64,000 bases of DNA, from the NCBI RefSeq assembly GCF_015767635.1, contig NZ_CP065230.1, forward strand, positions 744,001-808,000, given 5' to 3'. Shown piece after piece: positions 30,231-38,545 of the stretch (within the stretch, counting starts at the first letter, position 1; the number at the start of each line of letters is the position of its first letter). The stretch is from Halomonas sp. A40-4 (GTDB taxonomy: Bacteria; Pseudomonadota; Gammaproteobacteria; Pseudomonadales; Halomonadaceae). A model generated the notes under the pieces. The model did no database searches, was not told the origin of the DNA, and saw only the letters and a list, made by a program, of their open reading frames with translations. The position numbers and the translations under genes were made by a program.

Positions 30231-32210
30231 TTAGGGTCGGTTAGATTTGGCAAACTTTGTGAGGTCACTCGGCCTCTTTCTCCGGCCTGGAACCTTGACG
30301 ATCAAAATCAGCCGTGACTGGGATTCGTCGCAGCGGCGTACGTGGCGCATCTCGAACAAGCTTGTTAGATGCGGCGTACCTTCGCGGTTGGGTGTCGCCA
30401 GGTCGAGCACCAACAACACACCCAAGCGAACACTGACATTCTGGTAGTCCGTCGTTTGTGCTGCATACGACTTGAAGAGTGCATCGAAGGAGCAGTCCTT
30501 TTCCTCTCGCTTCACCTCGACAACGAGACGTTCGGGGCCGGACTTCAGGCGTATGTCGGCTCTGCCACTCGCAATGTTTGTCGGTTCAAGATCGCTCCCT
30601 GCGGCATACGTTGCCACCCAGCGAAAAAAGTCCTGCTGTAGTTCGTTTTCGTGAGGAAGGGAGCCGTCATCGCGTTCGAAGAGGTAGGCGCCAGTTGGAT
30701 CGTCGCCCTTAGTCAATTCCAGGCGATTAAAAATAAAACGGACCATCCAGAGAAGCACGGTATCGAAGAGACGTGCCCCATTCGTATTCGCGCTATAGTC
30801 GGTGTGCCCCTGTGCCTCCTGACAGCAACGTTCGATGACATCGGCTTCGGAGCCTGTCAGGTTGGCAAGCTGCAATGACACAGCGCTCTCGACTACGCCG
30901 GAGAGGATATTCTTCTTTTCTTCTGGGATGTTGGATCTTGCGATGATGGCGGCGAGCGAGGTCCGTTCGCTCGCCGCCTCAGGAGGGTTTTTCGGGTTGC
31001 CTGACTGTTCAACGAAAGTATCAACCTGCGCAATCAGATCTTGGGCTTCCTTGGCCCATTCGTGGGTCGTGTTTTGTTGGAGCCACATGCGCACTTGATG
31101 CGTCTGTCCAGCTTGCGTGGCGACGCTTGCGCGTATTCGAGGTCTGACCATCGATTCGACACCACCGTGCTGATCTCGACGCAAGATCGATCGACCTGCG
31201 CTATACACAGACAGGAGCCCCTCCTCTATGACAGTTGCCGGCTCCCACCAACTCGGCTCGTCAAGTGAACCTGCCAGTCCTGCAATGGCACTGGCCAAGG
31301 CGCTCCAACACGCCGCCTCAGTCTGTCTTGCCCCCAACCATGGAGGGCCGGAGCCTCCGGACCAGGCGTGCAGCTCGAACGCGTGCTGCTGAACGCAAGC
31401 GCTCACGGTGCCGAACGATGTGCTTGCGGCACCACTGTGGAAGCTCAGGAGTAGGTCAAGCCCATCGATGTACAAGCTAGTTTCTGGACGGCGCTCGGAT
31501 GCTCCGTCGGACTCACCAAACCATTCTCTAGCCTCACGGAAGGCGGTGGCTGCCGCGTTGCTGTCCGCTCTATCCATGGCTTCAGAAAGAGCCGCCATCC
31601 CCAGCTCGAAAGTGGCCTCAGGTCGGACCGCTTCGAGTTGAGAGAGCTTGTGCAGAACTTCGACCAGTTCCTTGTCACGCCAGTGGGAATAAGCGACGCC
31701 GACAATCTTGGCGGCCCGTCGCAGGAACTCTGTATCGTCGCTTGGAGCGAGACCGAGGAAGTAGTCCAGTAAGCGAAGCTGCCAGCGTCTGTTGTCACTG
31801 GCCCAGCGAAACGCGCCATCCAGCGCTGCGCCGCGCGCTAATCCAGATAGCGAATGGTCTCCTGTTGATGCCTTCGTCAGAAAGAGCATGAAACAACACT
31901 CATCTCCGTCGTCTGGCAGCGGCCGATGATGTTCGAGGATGTCGACCGCTTCAAGGAGTATGAAGTCTGTTGTCGCGACCTCCAATAGATCGTGTAGGAC
32001 ACCCTTGTGCACTTCTCGATCACCCGCCTTAGCATTCCTCCACCCCAACACAAGTGGGTGAAGCAGCTCGGGCATCATGGGTGTAGTGCCGAGCGATCGT
32101 GCTGCCGGTGCGAGTTTCTCTATCCCTCCAAGATCTCCCAACTGCCAGTCTCGCCGGTCTTTCACGATCTCTATGAGCTCTGCTTCGATCGGATGCATGC
32201 CGGTTACCAT
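30231..32210 (-). CDS. PD-(D/E)XK-domain protein, last gene of ABC-3C-like operon
   Basis: A 659-residue protein with a long helical N-terminal region (about residues 1-500) and a C-terminal nuclease-like domain: NELQQDFF near residue 520, SGRADI near 550 and LVVEVKRE near 560, the E...D...ExK signature. I recognise no named family for the whole protein. The start at 32210 overlaps the ATPase stop by 7 bases (ATG 32198 is an alternative), so translation is coupled. It may be the effector or a recruiting subunit of the four-gene system. Assignment as effector is inference from the motif and gene order. Confidence 0.65.
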   Translation of the reverse strand: MVTGMHPIEAELIEIVKDRRDWQLGDLGGIEKLAPAARSLGTTPMMPELLHPLVLGWRNAKAGDREVHKGVLHDLLEVATTDFILLEAVDILEHHRPLPDDGDECCFMLFLTKASTGDHSLSGLARGAALDGAFRWASDNRRWQLRLLDYFLGLAPSDDTEFLRRAAKIVGVAYSHWRDKELVEVLHKLSQLEAVRPEATFELGMAALSEAMDRADSNAAATAFREAREWFGESDGASERRPETSLYIDGLDLLLSFHSGAASTSFGTVSACVQQHAFELHAWSGGSGPPWLGARQTEAACWSALASAIAGLAGSLDEPSWWEPATVIEEGLLSVYSAGRSILRRDQHGGVESMVRPRIRASVATQAGQTHQVRMWLQQNTTHEWAKEAQDLIAQVDTFVEQSGNPKNPPEAASERTSLAAIIARSNIPEEKKNILSGVVESAVSLQLANLTGSEADVIERCCQEAQGHTDYSANTNGARLFDTVLLWMVRFIFNRLELTKGDDPTGAYLFERDDGSLPHENELQQDFFRWVATYAAGSDLEPTNIASGRADIRLKSGPERLVVEVKREEKDCSFDALFKSYAAQTTDYQNVSVRLGVLLVLDLATPNREGTPHLTSLFEMRHVRRCDESQSRLILIVKVPGRRKRPSDLTKFAKSNRP

Positions 32211-34177
32211 AGGAAAGCGTTCCCGGAAACCTCACGGCGATGCGCTTTTGGTATGTGATCGGTTATCGCCTTAGATGAGATGCCAGCAACAAACACCTGA
32301 AAATGCGGCAACTTGGTGAAAACTGCCTGAAGTCCAGCAACAAGGTGATCCACGTCAACGGGTGACACCTCTTGAGCAGCAGGCGAATCAATTATGAGCA
32401 ATCCTGGATGCCGGCCGATTCCCCGTGCTTCGGCAATTTCGATCATCGCAAGAACGGTCGCCACCTTCAGGCGCAACTTTTCGCCTTCCGTTACCTTGCC
32501 GTAGCTTGTGGGTACTCCGCCTTTGGTCAACGAGAGCGACGCATTTCCCTTCAATGATGCTTTCGACAAGTTCTCCATTCCGAAGGCATTGGCGTACTCG
32601 ACCAAGCGCTCAGAAACATCTTCTAGCAATCCATCCCGGACGGCCTTAACTCGAGACTCTGTTTCCGTCACGACAGCAGACAGAATTTTTAACTCGTCGC
32701 TTCGGTCATCAGATTGTACACCCGGGTTTATCGAGGCTTCGGCTTCCTCCAATCGACCCTCCAGGACCGCCACGGCTGTTGCAGCCTCCTGCCGCCGCAC
32801 TGCGGAACCTAGCTCTTTAGAAGCTGACTCAAGACGATTTTGTAGGAGATCAATCTTTTCGCGAAGGGCTGCCAGTTCATTCTCCGCCTCCTCTTTCTTG
32901 GCCGAGGCGCTTTTTACTACAGCCTCGGATGCTGCTACACGCTCCTGGAGTTCAGCCTTGATTGCCTCACCGTCTTCGGAGTTCGTGATTGACTCACCGC
33001 AAACAGAGCATGAGTGAGTAGAACTCTCAAGCTCTTTCTTCGCCTTGGATATCGTATGGTCGCAGCGAGGGCAGCACTTCGGCTCCAAGCGACGAAACAC
33101 TGCCGACGCAGACATGGCATCTATGTGGGTCTGGAGGTCCCGCCGATCTTCCTGATAGACGGTGCTTAGTTCTCGAAGCGCGGTCACGGCACGTTCCGTA
33201 TGTTCGGCCATGCCCCGCTCTTGGCGACGAACATCGGCCAGCTCGATTGCATCGGCATCAATGGCGTTGCGTACTGCCTCATCGCTTGGGATCTTTGCTA
33301 GCTCAGCACGCTTCTCTGCCAGTTGGGCTCTAATACTTGCAATGCGCTCCTTGGTCGCCTCATGTGCTTGCTCTGCTTTTCGAGTAGAAACTTGAACAGC
33401 TTGCTCGACGCCCTGGTATGCGGTTTTAGCAGTAGCGAGTGTCGAAACCCATGGAACTCCTAGGTACATCTGCATCAGTCGTGATGTGAGGCCAGTGGCA
33501 ACGGGCATGTCACCAAGAAGTACCTCGTAATTAGTGCCGATGAACATTGCTCCTGAGAAGGCTACCCAACTATGTGTTACCGACTGCCCCTCGTTTTCTC
33601 CGCCTTTTCTCCAACTCGATATTGGATCCATAGCGAACGTGTGCATGAAAAAATCCGCCATGACCGCTTCGAACTCGCCATCGGTGGCGAAGCTGGCAAG
33701 AACGGTTCTCTCTCGTTCGCCTTCGGCAGTGCTGGGTGCACGAATACGGCACAGGCTGCCGATAGGCTCGCCCTGAGTCTTGGCAACGATCTCATATTCG
33801 TCTGAGTCAAGGAGGAAACTCAGTCGCACGGCATGAACCCATCGCCGCACATCGTCTTGCAGGTTGCTTGACGGTCTTCCTCTTATCATCCATCGAACGA
33901 TCTCGATGATGGTTGATTTGCCCCGCAAGTTGTGCTCAGAGAGCATGGCCCACAGGCCGTGATCAAGGGTCTTCCATGAAAACGCGAAAGTGCCAGCGTT
34001 CGCAACGCCGTCCTTCTCGCCAGAAAACTCGATCTCTCGCAGAACAAGCCTGCGAGGCTGGGCGAGTACAGGTGATGGTTGAATTTGGTGGGCGGAAAGG
34101 ACTCCTTCAACCTCGGAAGTTTCCACCTTTGCCCTCGTGGCTATCGCTTGTAGCCATTCTTCCTTGGGTTTCGCCAT
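32204..34177 (-). CDS. SMC/Rad50-like ATPase with zinc hook (ABC-3C ATPase)
   Basis: A 657-residue SMC-like ATPase. Walker A HNLRGKSTI lies near residue 84 (the usual first Gly is not conserved), a coiled coil spans about 270-540 and is interrupted near residues 367-392 by two CxxC pairs (CPRC and CSVC) in the zinc-hook position, an ABC-signature-like TEGEKLRL is near 567, and Walker B LLIIDSP is near 592. A strong GGAGG site precedes the ATG. Such ATPases are the core of Lamassu (LmuB) and of ABC-three-component defence systems. It lies 12 bases after the middle-component gene. Confidence 0.75.
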   Translation of the reverse strand: MAKPKEEWLQAIATRAKVETSEVEGVLSAHQIQPSPVLAQPRRLVLREIEFSGEKDGVANAGTFAFSWKTLDHGLWAMLSEHNLRGKSTIIEIVRWMIRGRPSSNLQDDVRRWVHAVRLSFLLDSDEYEIVAKTQGEPIGSLCRIRAPSTAEGERERTVLASFATDGEFEAVMADFFMHTFAMDPISSWRKGGENEGQSVTHSWVAFSGAMFIGTNYEVLLGDMPVATGLTSRLMQMYLGVPWVSTLATAKTAYQGVEQAVQVSTRKAEQAHEATKERIASIRAQLAEKRAELAKIPSDEAVRNAIDADAIELADVRRQERGMAEHTERAVTALRELSTVYQEDRRDLQTHIDAMSASAVFRRLEPKCCPRCDHTISKAKKELESSTHSCSVCGESITNSEDGEAIKAELQERVAASEAVVKSASAKKEEAENELAALREKIDLLQNRLESASKELGSAVRRQEAATAVAVLEGRLEEAEASINPGVQSDDRSDELKILSAVVTETESRVKAVRDGLLEDVSERLVEYANAFGMENLSKASLKGNASLSLTKGGVPTSYGKVTEGEKLRLKVATVLAMIEIAEARGIGRHPGLLIIDSPAAQEVSPVDVDHLVAGLQAVFTKLPHFQVFVAGISSKAITDHIPKAHRREVSGNAFLW

Positions 34178-34189
34178 CTTTCCTCCCCG

Positions 34190-34819
34190 CTAGTCGGATT
34201 GCAGCTGCGTGAGGCGAAGTTGCACATCTTCGGTGATGGCAGGAATGACCCCTCCCAACTTGGTCTCCGCATAACTCGCGCGCTGATACTGTTTTTGCTT
34301 CAAAGCTGTTCCGCCCATGGTCCCGGCAACCTTCGCTACCAATTTGGCCCTATCCGCGTACCATTGAAGGATTGGTTCTTGCGATACTGCGGTCGAGCAT
34401 GTCTCATAGCCGGTCTTAGTGAGAACGAAGTCTGTCTCCAAGACCTTGTTGTTTGCTCCTTTGATACCAGTGATGCGAACGAGATCGCGGGACCTCAGTA
34501 GCGACAAGGCATCATCCAAGCGTTCATAGGCGCCAAAAAAGTACCTGGTCATCGGAACGCGGCGAAGGTCTGGTTCCTCATCGTCCAAGATCGCTTGCGC
34601 TGCTTCGTAGTAACTCTTGTCCTTCGTTTCTGTGAACAAATCAAGCAACTCAGCCGCAAGATAGTCTGGATTTCGCATCCAGAAGTCGAATGCTTGTAGG
34701 CGTGCTTCGCCTTTGAAGATGAGTGCATGCTCAGCCGTTGGTGGTTCGACGGGATTACCTCCTGCCCTCAAGACGAATAGAATTCGCAGCGCGTCGCGAT
34801 GGGGTGACCGTACTGTCAT
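34190..34819 (-). CDS. ABC-3C middle-component-like protein
   Basis: A 209-residue protein starting MTVRSPHRDALRILF; the ATG at 34819 overlaps the stop of the upstream gene as ATGA, which selects it over the longer frame. The segment FKGEARLQAFDFWMRNPDYL near residues 35-55 resembles the conserved region of the middle component (MC) of ABC-three-component systems. A winged-helix-like middle and a charged helical C-terminus follow. Placement directly before an SMC-like ATPase gene supports this. The assignment rests on remembered family patterns, not on a search. Confidence 0.6.
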   Translation of the reverse strand: MTVRSPHRDALRILFVLRAGGNPVEPPTAEHALIFKGEARLQAFDFWMRNPDYLAAELLDLFTETKDKSYYEAAQAILDDEEPDLRRVPMTRYFFGAYERLDDALSLLRSRDLVRITGIKGANNKVLETDFVLTKTGYETCSTAVSQEPILQWYADRAKLVAKVAGTMGGTALKQKQYQRASYAETKLGGVIPAITEDVQLRLTQLQSD

Positions 34820-35904
34820 GCTGGCTTGCCTATTCTCGAAATTGGCGCTGTCGCCGGCCAAAGTTCATGGGCTCGCAGCAGGCGCGCTGTCGTGAAGCCA
34901 TCCATGAAAACGATCCTACAGGGGGAGACAAAACTGCGTGCAAGCGCAAACGCCTCTGCCTGTTTGCGGACGGCGGCGCCAATGGTATGGCAATGCTGCA
35001 CGACGTAGATCTGGGCAGGAATGTTGAAGAGGCGATAGAGTTGGTCGCCATTTTTTCCAAGATCGGTTGGCTTCATAGGGTGAAACCGTGCTGGCCCTTT
35101 CAGCAAGAACGCCCCAGTGTGACGGTAGCCGTCAACAAGCAAGTTGGCCGACAACACATCGCTTTCCTCTCCACCCCAATCGCTGGGCACTGAATACTCG
35201 CCCAATAGCCAACAGATCAGCTCTTTAATGGCCTGTTCCGAGACCATGGCCATGCGCTTGAACTCGGCCTGGGAGGGAAACCAAGTCTCGTCCATTCCGG
35301 CAAACTGCTCGATGTCTTCCGGGCGCAGTTCGAGTGTCGGCACGAAAGGTGAAGTCATCGCATGGCTGCTCGCGACCAAATCTCCTATAACGTAAGGCAC
35401 GGCACGGATGGTGGTGTCGTCGATACCCGTGATGTAGCCAAATGCGAACAGGCGCGTCGAGCCAGACATGCGTGTGTATGCAGTGTCATTCACCAGCCCG
35501 TTCTTGGAAAACTCGAAGACGAGCTTCTTGCCGACAAGAGGTTCGTCGAGCCTTTCTGTGAGATTCAAAGCAGGGGTCTTGTTAGTTGCCGCGAAGCCCT
35601 TGCCTGTGAAATGACCGTTATAGATGAACGGAGTGCCTTCTTTCAGTTCGCCTTCGAAGGCCAATTGTGGCAGAGTTTTTACCCTGCCTGCAGCGATCGT
35701 TTGCAACAGGTATGAACCGGCAGCATTCGAAAGGATTGCGGCAGACATCTGAACGTCGTGCCCCTGAAGCGCCGCTACTACGTGCGCGGGCAGGTGTTGA
35801 GGGTTCAGCAGCCCCAGGACACGGTCACGACTTAGGTAGAACGCCATAAGCTTCGCAGCAGTTGGCAGCGCCTCTACTCCTTGTTTCGCCACAATGTTAT
35901 TCAA
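34816..35904 (-). CDS. First gene of ABC-3C-like operon, unknown function
   Basis: About 362 residues; I do not recognise the family. No Cys-rich, membrane or nuclease motif is evident; the protein is mixed alpha/beta with ENDs such as FVPTLELRPEDIEQFAG. The start is uncertain: a TTG at 35904 has AGAGG about 10 bases upstream, while GTG at 35892 and ATG at 35844 are alternatives. The open frame continues to 36042, but that part lies over a different coding remnant (the XRE fragment) and is a shadow. Its stop overlaps the middle-component start (ATGA), so it belongs to the operon. Confidence 0.6.
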   Translation of the reverse strand: MNNIVAKQGVEALPTAAKLMAFYLSRDRVLGLLNPQHLPAHVVAALQGHDVQMSAAILSNAAGSYLLQTIAAGRVKTLPQLAFEGELKEGTPFIYNGHFTGKGFAATNKTPALNLTERLDEPLVGKKLVFEFSKNGLVNDTAYTRMSGSTRLFAFGYITGIDDTTIRAVPYVIGDLVASSHAMTSPFVPTLELRPEDIEQFAGMDETWFPSQAEFKRMAMVSEQAIKELICWLLGEYSVPSDWGGEESDVLSANLLVDGYRHTGAFLLKGPARFHPMKPTDLGKNGDQLYRLFNIPAQIYVVQHCHTIGAAVRKQAEAFALARSFVSPCRIVFMDGFTTARLLRAHELWPATAPISRIGKPA

Positions 35905-35965
35905 TCTTAGCGGGCCTCTGGTTTTATTGTGAGTGGGTAGGCACTGCCGACAATCAACTATCGCG

Positions 35966-36125
35966 TTATTTGATAATTTCTTGTAATTCTTTTTTAACCT
36001 GCGCCAAAAGCTGATCGGCCGCCGTTTCGTTGTCGCCAGCATAAGCCAACGTCAACAACGTAAGCGGATGCACCTCCATCACCTCGCATTGTTCGGCTAG
36101 CTTGCTGAGAGACGTGCTCCAAGGT
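35966..36125 (-). pseudogene. C-terminal fragment of XRE-family regulator
   Basis: About 50 codons in frame: SLSKLAEQCEVMEVHPLTLL followed by TLAYAG and ending LAQVKKELQEIIK at the stop at 35966. This is the end of a Cro/C1-type helix-turn-helix regulator that normally reads ...LxxLAxALGVHPLxLL. The DNA-binding half is missing because the sequence meets an IS3 remnant at about 36126-36160. It lies 61 bases upstream of, and co-directional with, the ABC-3C-like operon, so it was probably that operon's regulator. Confidence 0.6.
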
Positions 36126-36161
36126 ACTCATGTAGGTACGAGGCTACGCCACCCCATCCTC

Positions 36162-36418
36162 AGTAGCATTCGGGGTTAGAGTCTGAAGGTACTTTATCGT
36201 TTTTTAACGCCAATTGCTCGGCATAGGTGGAAGGCGTTAACTCTCTCAGTCTCTTCTTCAGTCTTTCCTCGTCATATTCCCATCGCCATGCTTCGATGAC
36301 TACCTGGGCGTGTTTACCGGCTGGTGAACCAATGCTTATTTAGGCACTCATCTCGAAAACGCCCATTGAACGATTCGATATAGGCGTTTTGGTTGGGTTT
36401 TCCTGGTTCAATTAAAAA
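36162..36418 (-). mobile_element. IS3-family transposase (OrfB) 3' remnant
   Basis: The reading IEPGKPNQNAYIESFNGRF followed by RDECLNKHWFTS is the conserved catalytic end of the IS3 OrfB integrase domain. After a frameshift near 36315 it continues as AQVVIEAWRWEYDEER and ends SNPECY at 36162. Only about 85 residues remain. It is fused upstream to an IS66 tnpB fragment, and the hybrid open frame 36314-36619 is not a real gene. Confidence 0.8.
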
Positions 36419-36906
36419 CAGGGCAACGCTACGTAGGTGAGCCCAGAACAGCAGCTTGACCTTATCGCGCTGGCGGTTACCGAACACAAACAGCGCCTGA
36501 TCGAACGGATTCAAGTCCATGGCCTCCTGAACCAGCAGGGCCAACCCATCGATTTGTTTCCGCATATCCACAGGCTCGCGACACAAGTACACCGTCAGAT
36601 CGGAACCGGGGCGGATCATGTCACTACCTCTACCGACAAAATCGGGCGGGGCGGCAGCGTGGTGGTACTGGCAAGCCTTGCACGCTTAACCGCTTCTCCC
36701 ATGTTAGCAGGTCAGTGAGGGTTAACGCCTGCGCGTTGGCGTAATCACTTAACGGCATGTTCAGCACCGAAGCATGGTAAAGATGCCCTAGCCAAAAGGC
36801 CTGGGTCGGGTTGAGTTCACAGCGCATGATGATCTCCAAACCAAAGAGATCGTCTGTGTGATCAGCGCTGGTTAGCTTGGGTAGATGGGTTTTATGGCGC
36901 GCTTAC
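36419..36906 (-). mobile_element. IS66-family end remnant with tnpA and truncated tnpB
   Basis: The terminus GTAAGCGCGCC starts at 36906 on the minus strand. tnpA starts at 36827 (MRCELNPTQAFWLGHL) and carries one frameshift near 36665; in the shifted frame it ends TLPPRPILSVEVVT, overlapping the tnpB start as ATGA. tnpB (MIRPGSDLTVYLCREPVDMR, from 36619) keeps about 60 residues and is cut by the IS3 remnant. It is inverted relative to the copy at 22072. Confidence 0.8.
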
Positions 36907-37519
36907 TTAAATAGTAGACAATATGAGCAGCCGTCATAGGCCGTTGGCGGCATTACGACCTATTTATACAGCCCATTGAGATGCAGTGAGAAATCCGGGT
37001 TAGGCTATGTGTTACCCATCCTTTGTAGAGATTTGTGAATTGATATGGCATTTGATTGATATTGTGTTGATGCGTTAAGTATTCGTTTATATTAGTTTTT
37101 ATTAATAAAAACAACGCTATTAGACATCACTTGATGACGGTTTAAAAGTTTTTTCTAATGTTATTACATTGCAATGTAGTCCGCTTAGTAAAGAAATGTT
37201 GCTTGGACTGTGTTTCGTTATTTGTATTACGGACAAAAAGTCACTAGTCATAGGAAGAATAGCCCCTTTTTAGCTGCGGAACATTGTCCTATCGTGAATC
37301 TAAAGAGATGCAGATATAGCATCATATGTTAAAGCTACTCATTGTGTAGGGATGTGATTATGCATGAATAAAATGGCAGTGAGCTATAAGATTAAGTAGG
37401 TTTCTGCTTGACTGTTTATTCATATTCTGAAGAAGTAGCTGAAAGTTAAAATTTTCGGGAATTTTTGCCCACAAGATAAAATTCAACATTTAACGATTTA
37501 AAGGCTAAGGGGGTGTGCA
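36907..37519. promoter_or_regulatory. 613-base AT-rich gap upstream of the metabolic cluster
   Basis: No gene seen. It contains two perfect palindromes: GTTTTTATTAATAAAAAC (37095-37112) and TACATTGCAATGTA (37165-37178). These could be operators for the long plus-strand cluster that starts at 37520. I could not fix a promoter. Confidence 0.45.
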
Positions 37520-38545
37520 ATGAACCAGGTAAAAATCGTTGATGTCACCTTAAGAGACGGTGGCTATAGAAATAATTTTAACTTCACTATTGAATATGCA
37601 CAAAAAGCCATAGCACAGCTTGCAAAAACAGGGGTTCAATATTGTGAGATTGGTTATCGAAATGGCTCATTTAAAAGAAAGCAAGAACATGGTCTAACCA
37701 GTTCTGTTGCAGCGGATTATATCAGTGCTCTACGAGACGTAGCAGCAGAGCGTATCGGATTGTGTGTCATGGTTCATCCCCATAATGTCGATGCCTCTGA
37801 TTTTGAAGTTCTGCGAGAACAAGGTGTATCTTTAATCAGAGTTTGTTTGCACAGAAATCATATTGACGAAGGCTTGGCCACTATAGCGCTCGCAAAGTCT
37901 TTTGGTTTTGAAGTTAGTGCTAATATTACACATATTACAACTTTAATTCCTAGTGACATCTCCAGTATGTGTTTGCGCGCCGAGGCATCTGGTGCTGATC
38001 TCCTGGTATTTGCAGATTCCAATGGAAACATGATACCGGCCGACGTATACCAATTAATTAGCCGCATTTCTAACCGAGTGCTTATTCCTTTAGGCTTTCA
38101 TGCCCATAACAACCTATCGCTTGCACTTTCAAACTCAATATCAGCAATCGAAGCCGGTGCCAAATATATTGATACTTCAATTTGTGGCATGGGTAAAGGC
38201 GCAGGAAATCTGCATCTGAGCATGCTTATTGCTTATCTGCATCGCATAGGCATGGATAATGACTATGACATGATCAGCGCATTGCAACTTTCTCAACTAA
38301 CCGCTGAAAGCGTGCCGTCGAGCAGCCTGCCCGCTCCTTTACTGGATGTAATGATGGGTTCCTATAACTTGTCTTTCGATATCCAGAAAAAAATAGATGA
38401 GTTCATGCTAGAGAATGAGATGCCGTCGGTCTTCCACGCTCTTCAGGCCATATATGATCAATGCAACCGAAAACAAAATAAAGTTTCAAAAAGTGCTTTT
38501 CAAGTAGCCTCGATTTCACCCGCTGCGCAAAGGGGGCTGTCATGA
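37520..38545 (+). CDS. HMGL-like (DRE-TIM) aldolase
   Basis: A 341-residue TIM-barrel lyase related to 4-hydroxy-2-oxovalerate aldolase and HMG-CoA lyase. The metal and substrate motif reads DVTLRDGGYRNNF at residues 8-20, the two metal His are in GFHAHNNL near residue 195, and a GMGKGAGN glycine motif follows near 229. Such enzymes cleave or form a C-C bond next to a keto acid. AAGGGGG lies about 9 bases before the ATG. It is the first gene of a tightly packed eight- or nine-gene cluster; its stop overlaps the next start. Confidence 0.8.
   Translation: MNQVKIVDVTLRDGGYRNNFNFTIEYAQKAIAQLAKTGVQYCEIGYRNGSFKRKQEHGLTSSVAADYISALRDVAAERIGLCVMVHPHNVDASDFEVLREQGVSLIRVCLHRNHIDEGLATIALAKSFGFEVSANITHITTLIPSDISSMCLRAEASGADLLVFADSNGNMIPADVYQLISRISNRVLIPLGFHAHNNLSLALSNSISAIEAGAKYIDTSICGMGKGAGNLHLSMLIAYLHRIGMDNDYDMISALQLSQLTAESVPSSSLPAPLLDVMMGSYNLSFDIQKKIDEFMLENEMPSVFHALQAIYDQCNRKQNKVSKSAFQVASISPAAQRGLS

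Noticed and set aside
35905..36042. N-terminal extension of the first ABC-3C-like gene
   Set aside because: This stretch lies in a different frame over the XRE fragment, which gives the more protein-like reading.
36314..36619. 101-residue transposase-like frame
   Set aside because: It fuses an IS66 tnpB start to an IS3 orfB end; a junction product, not a gene.
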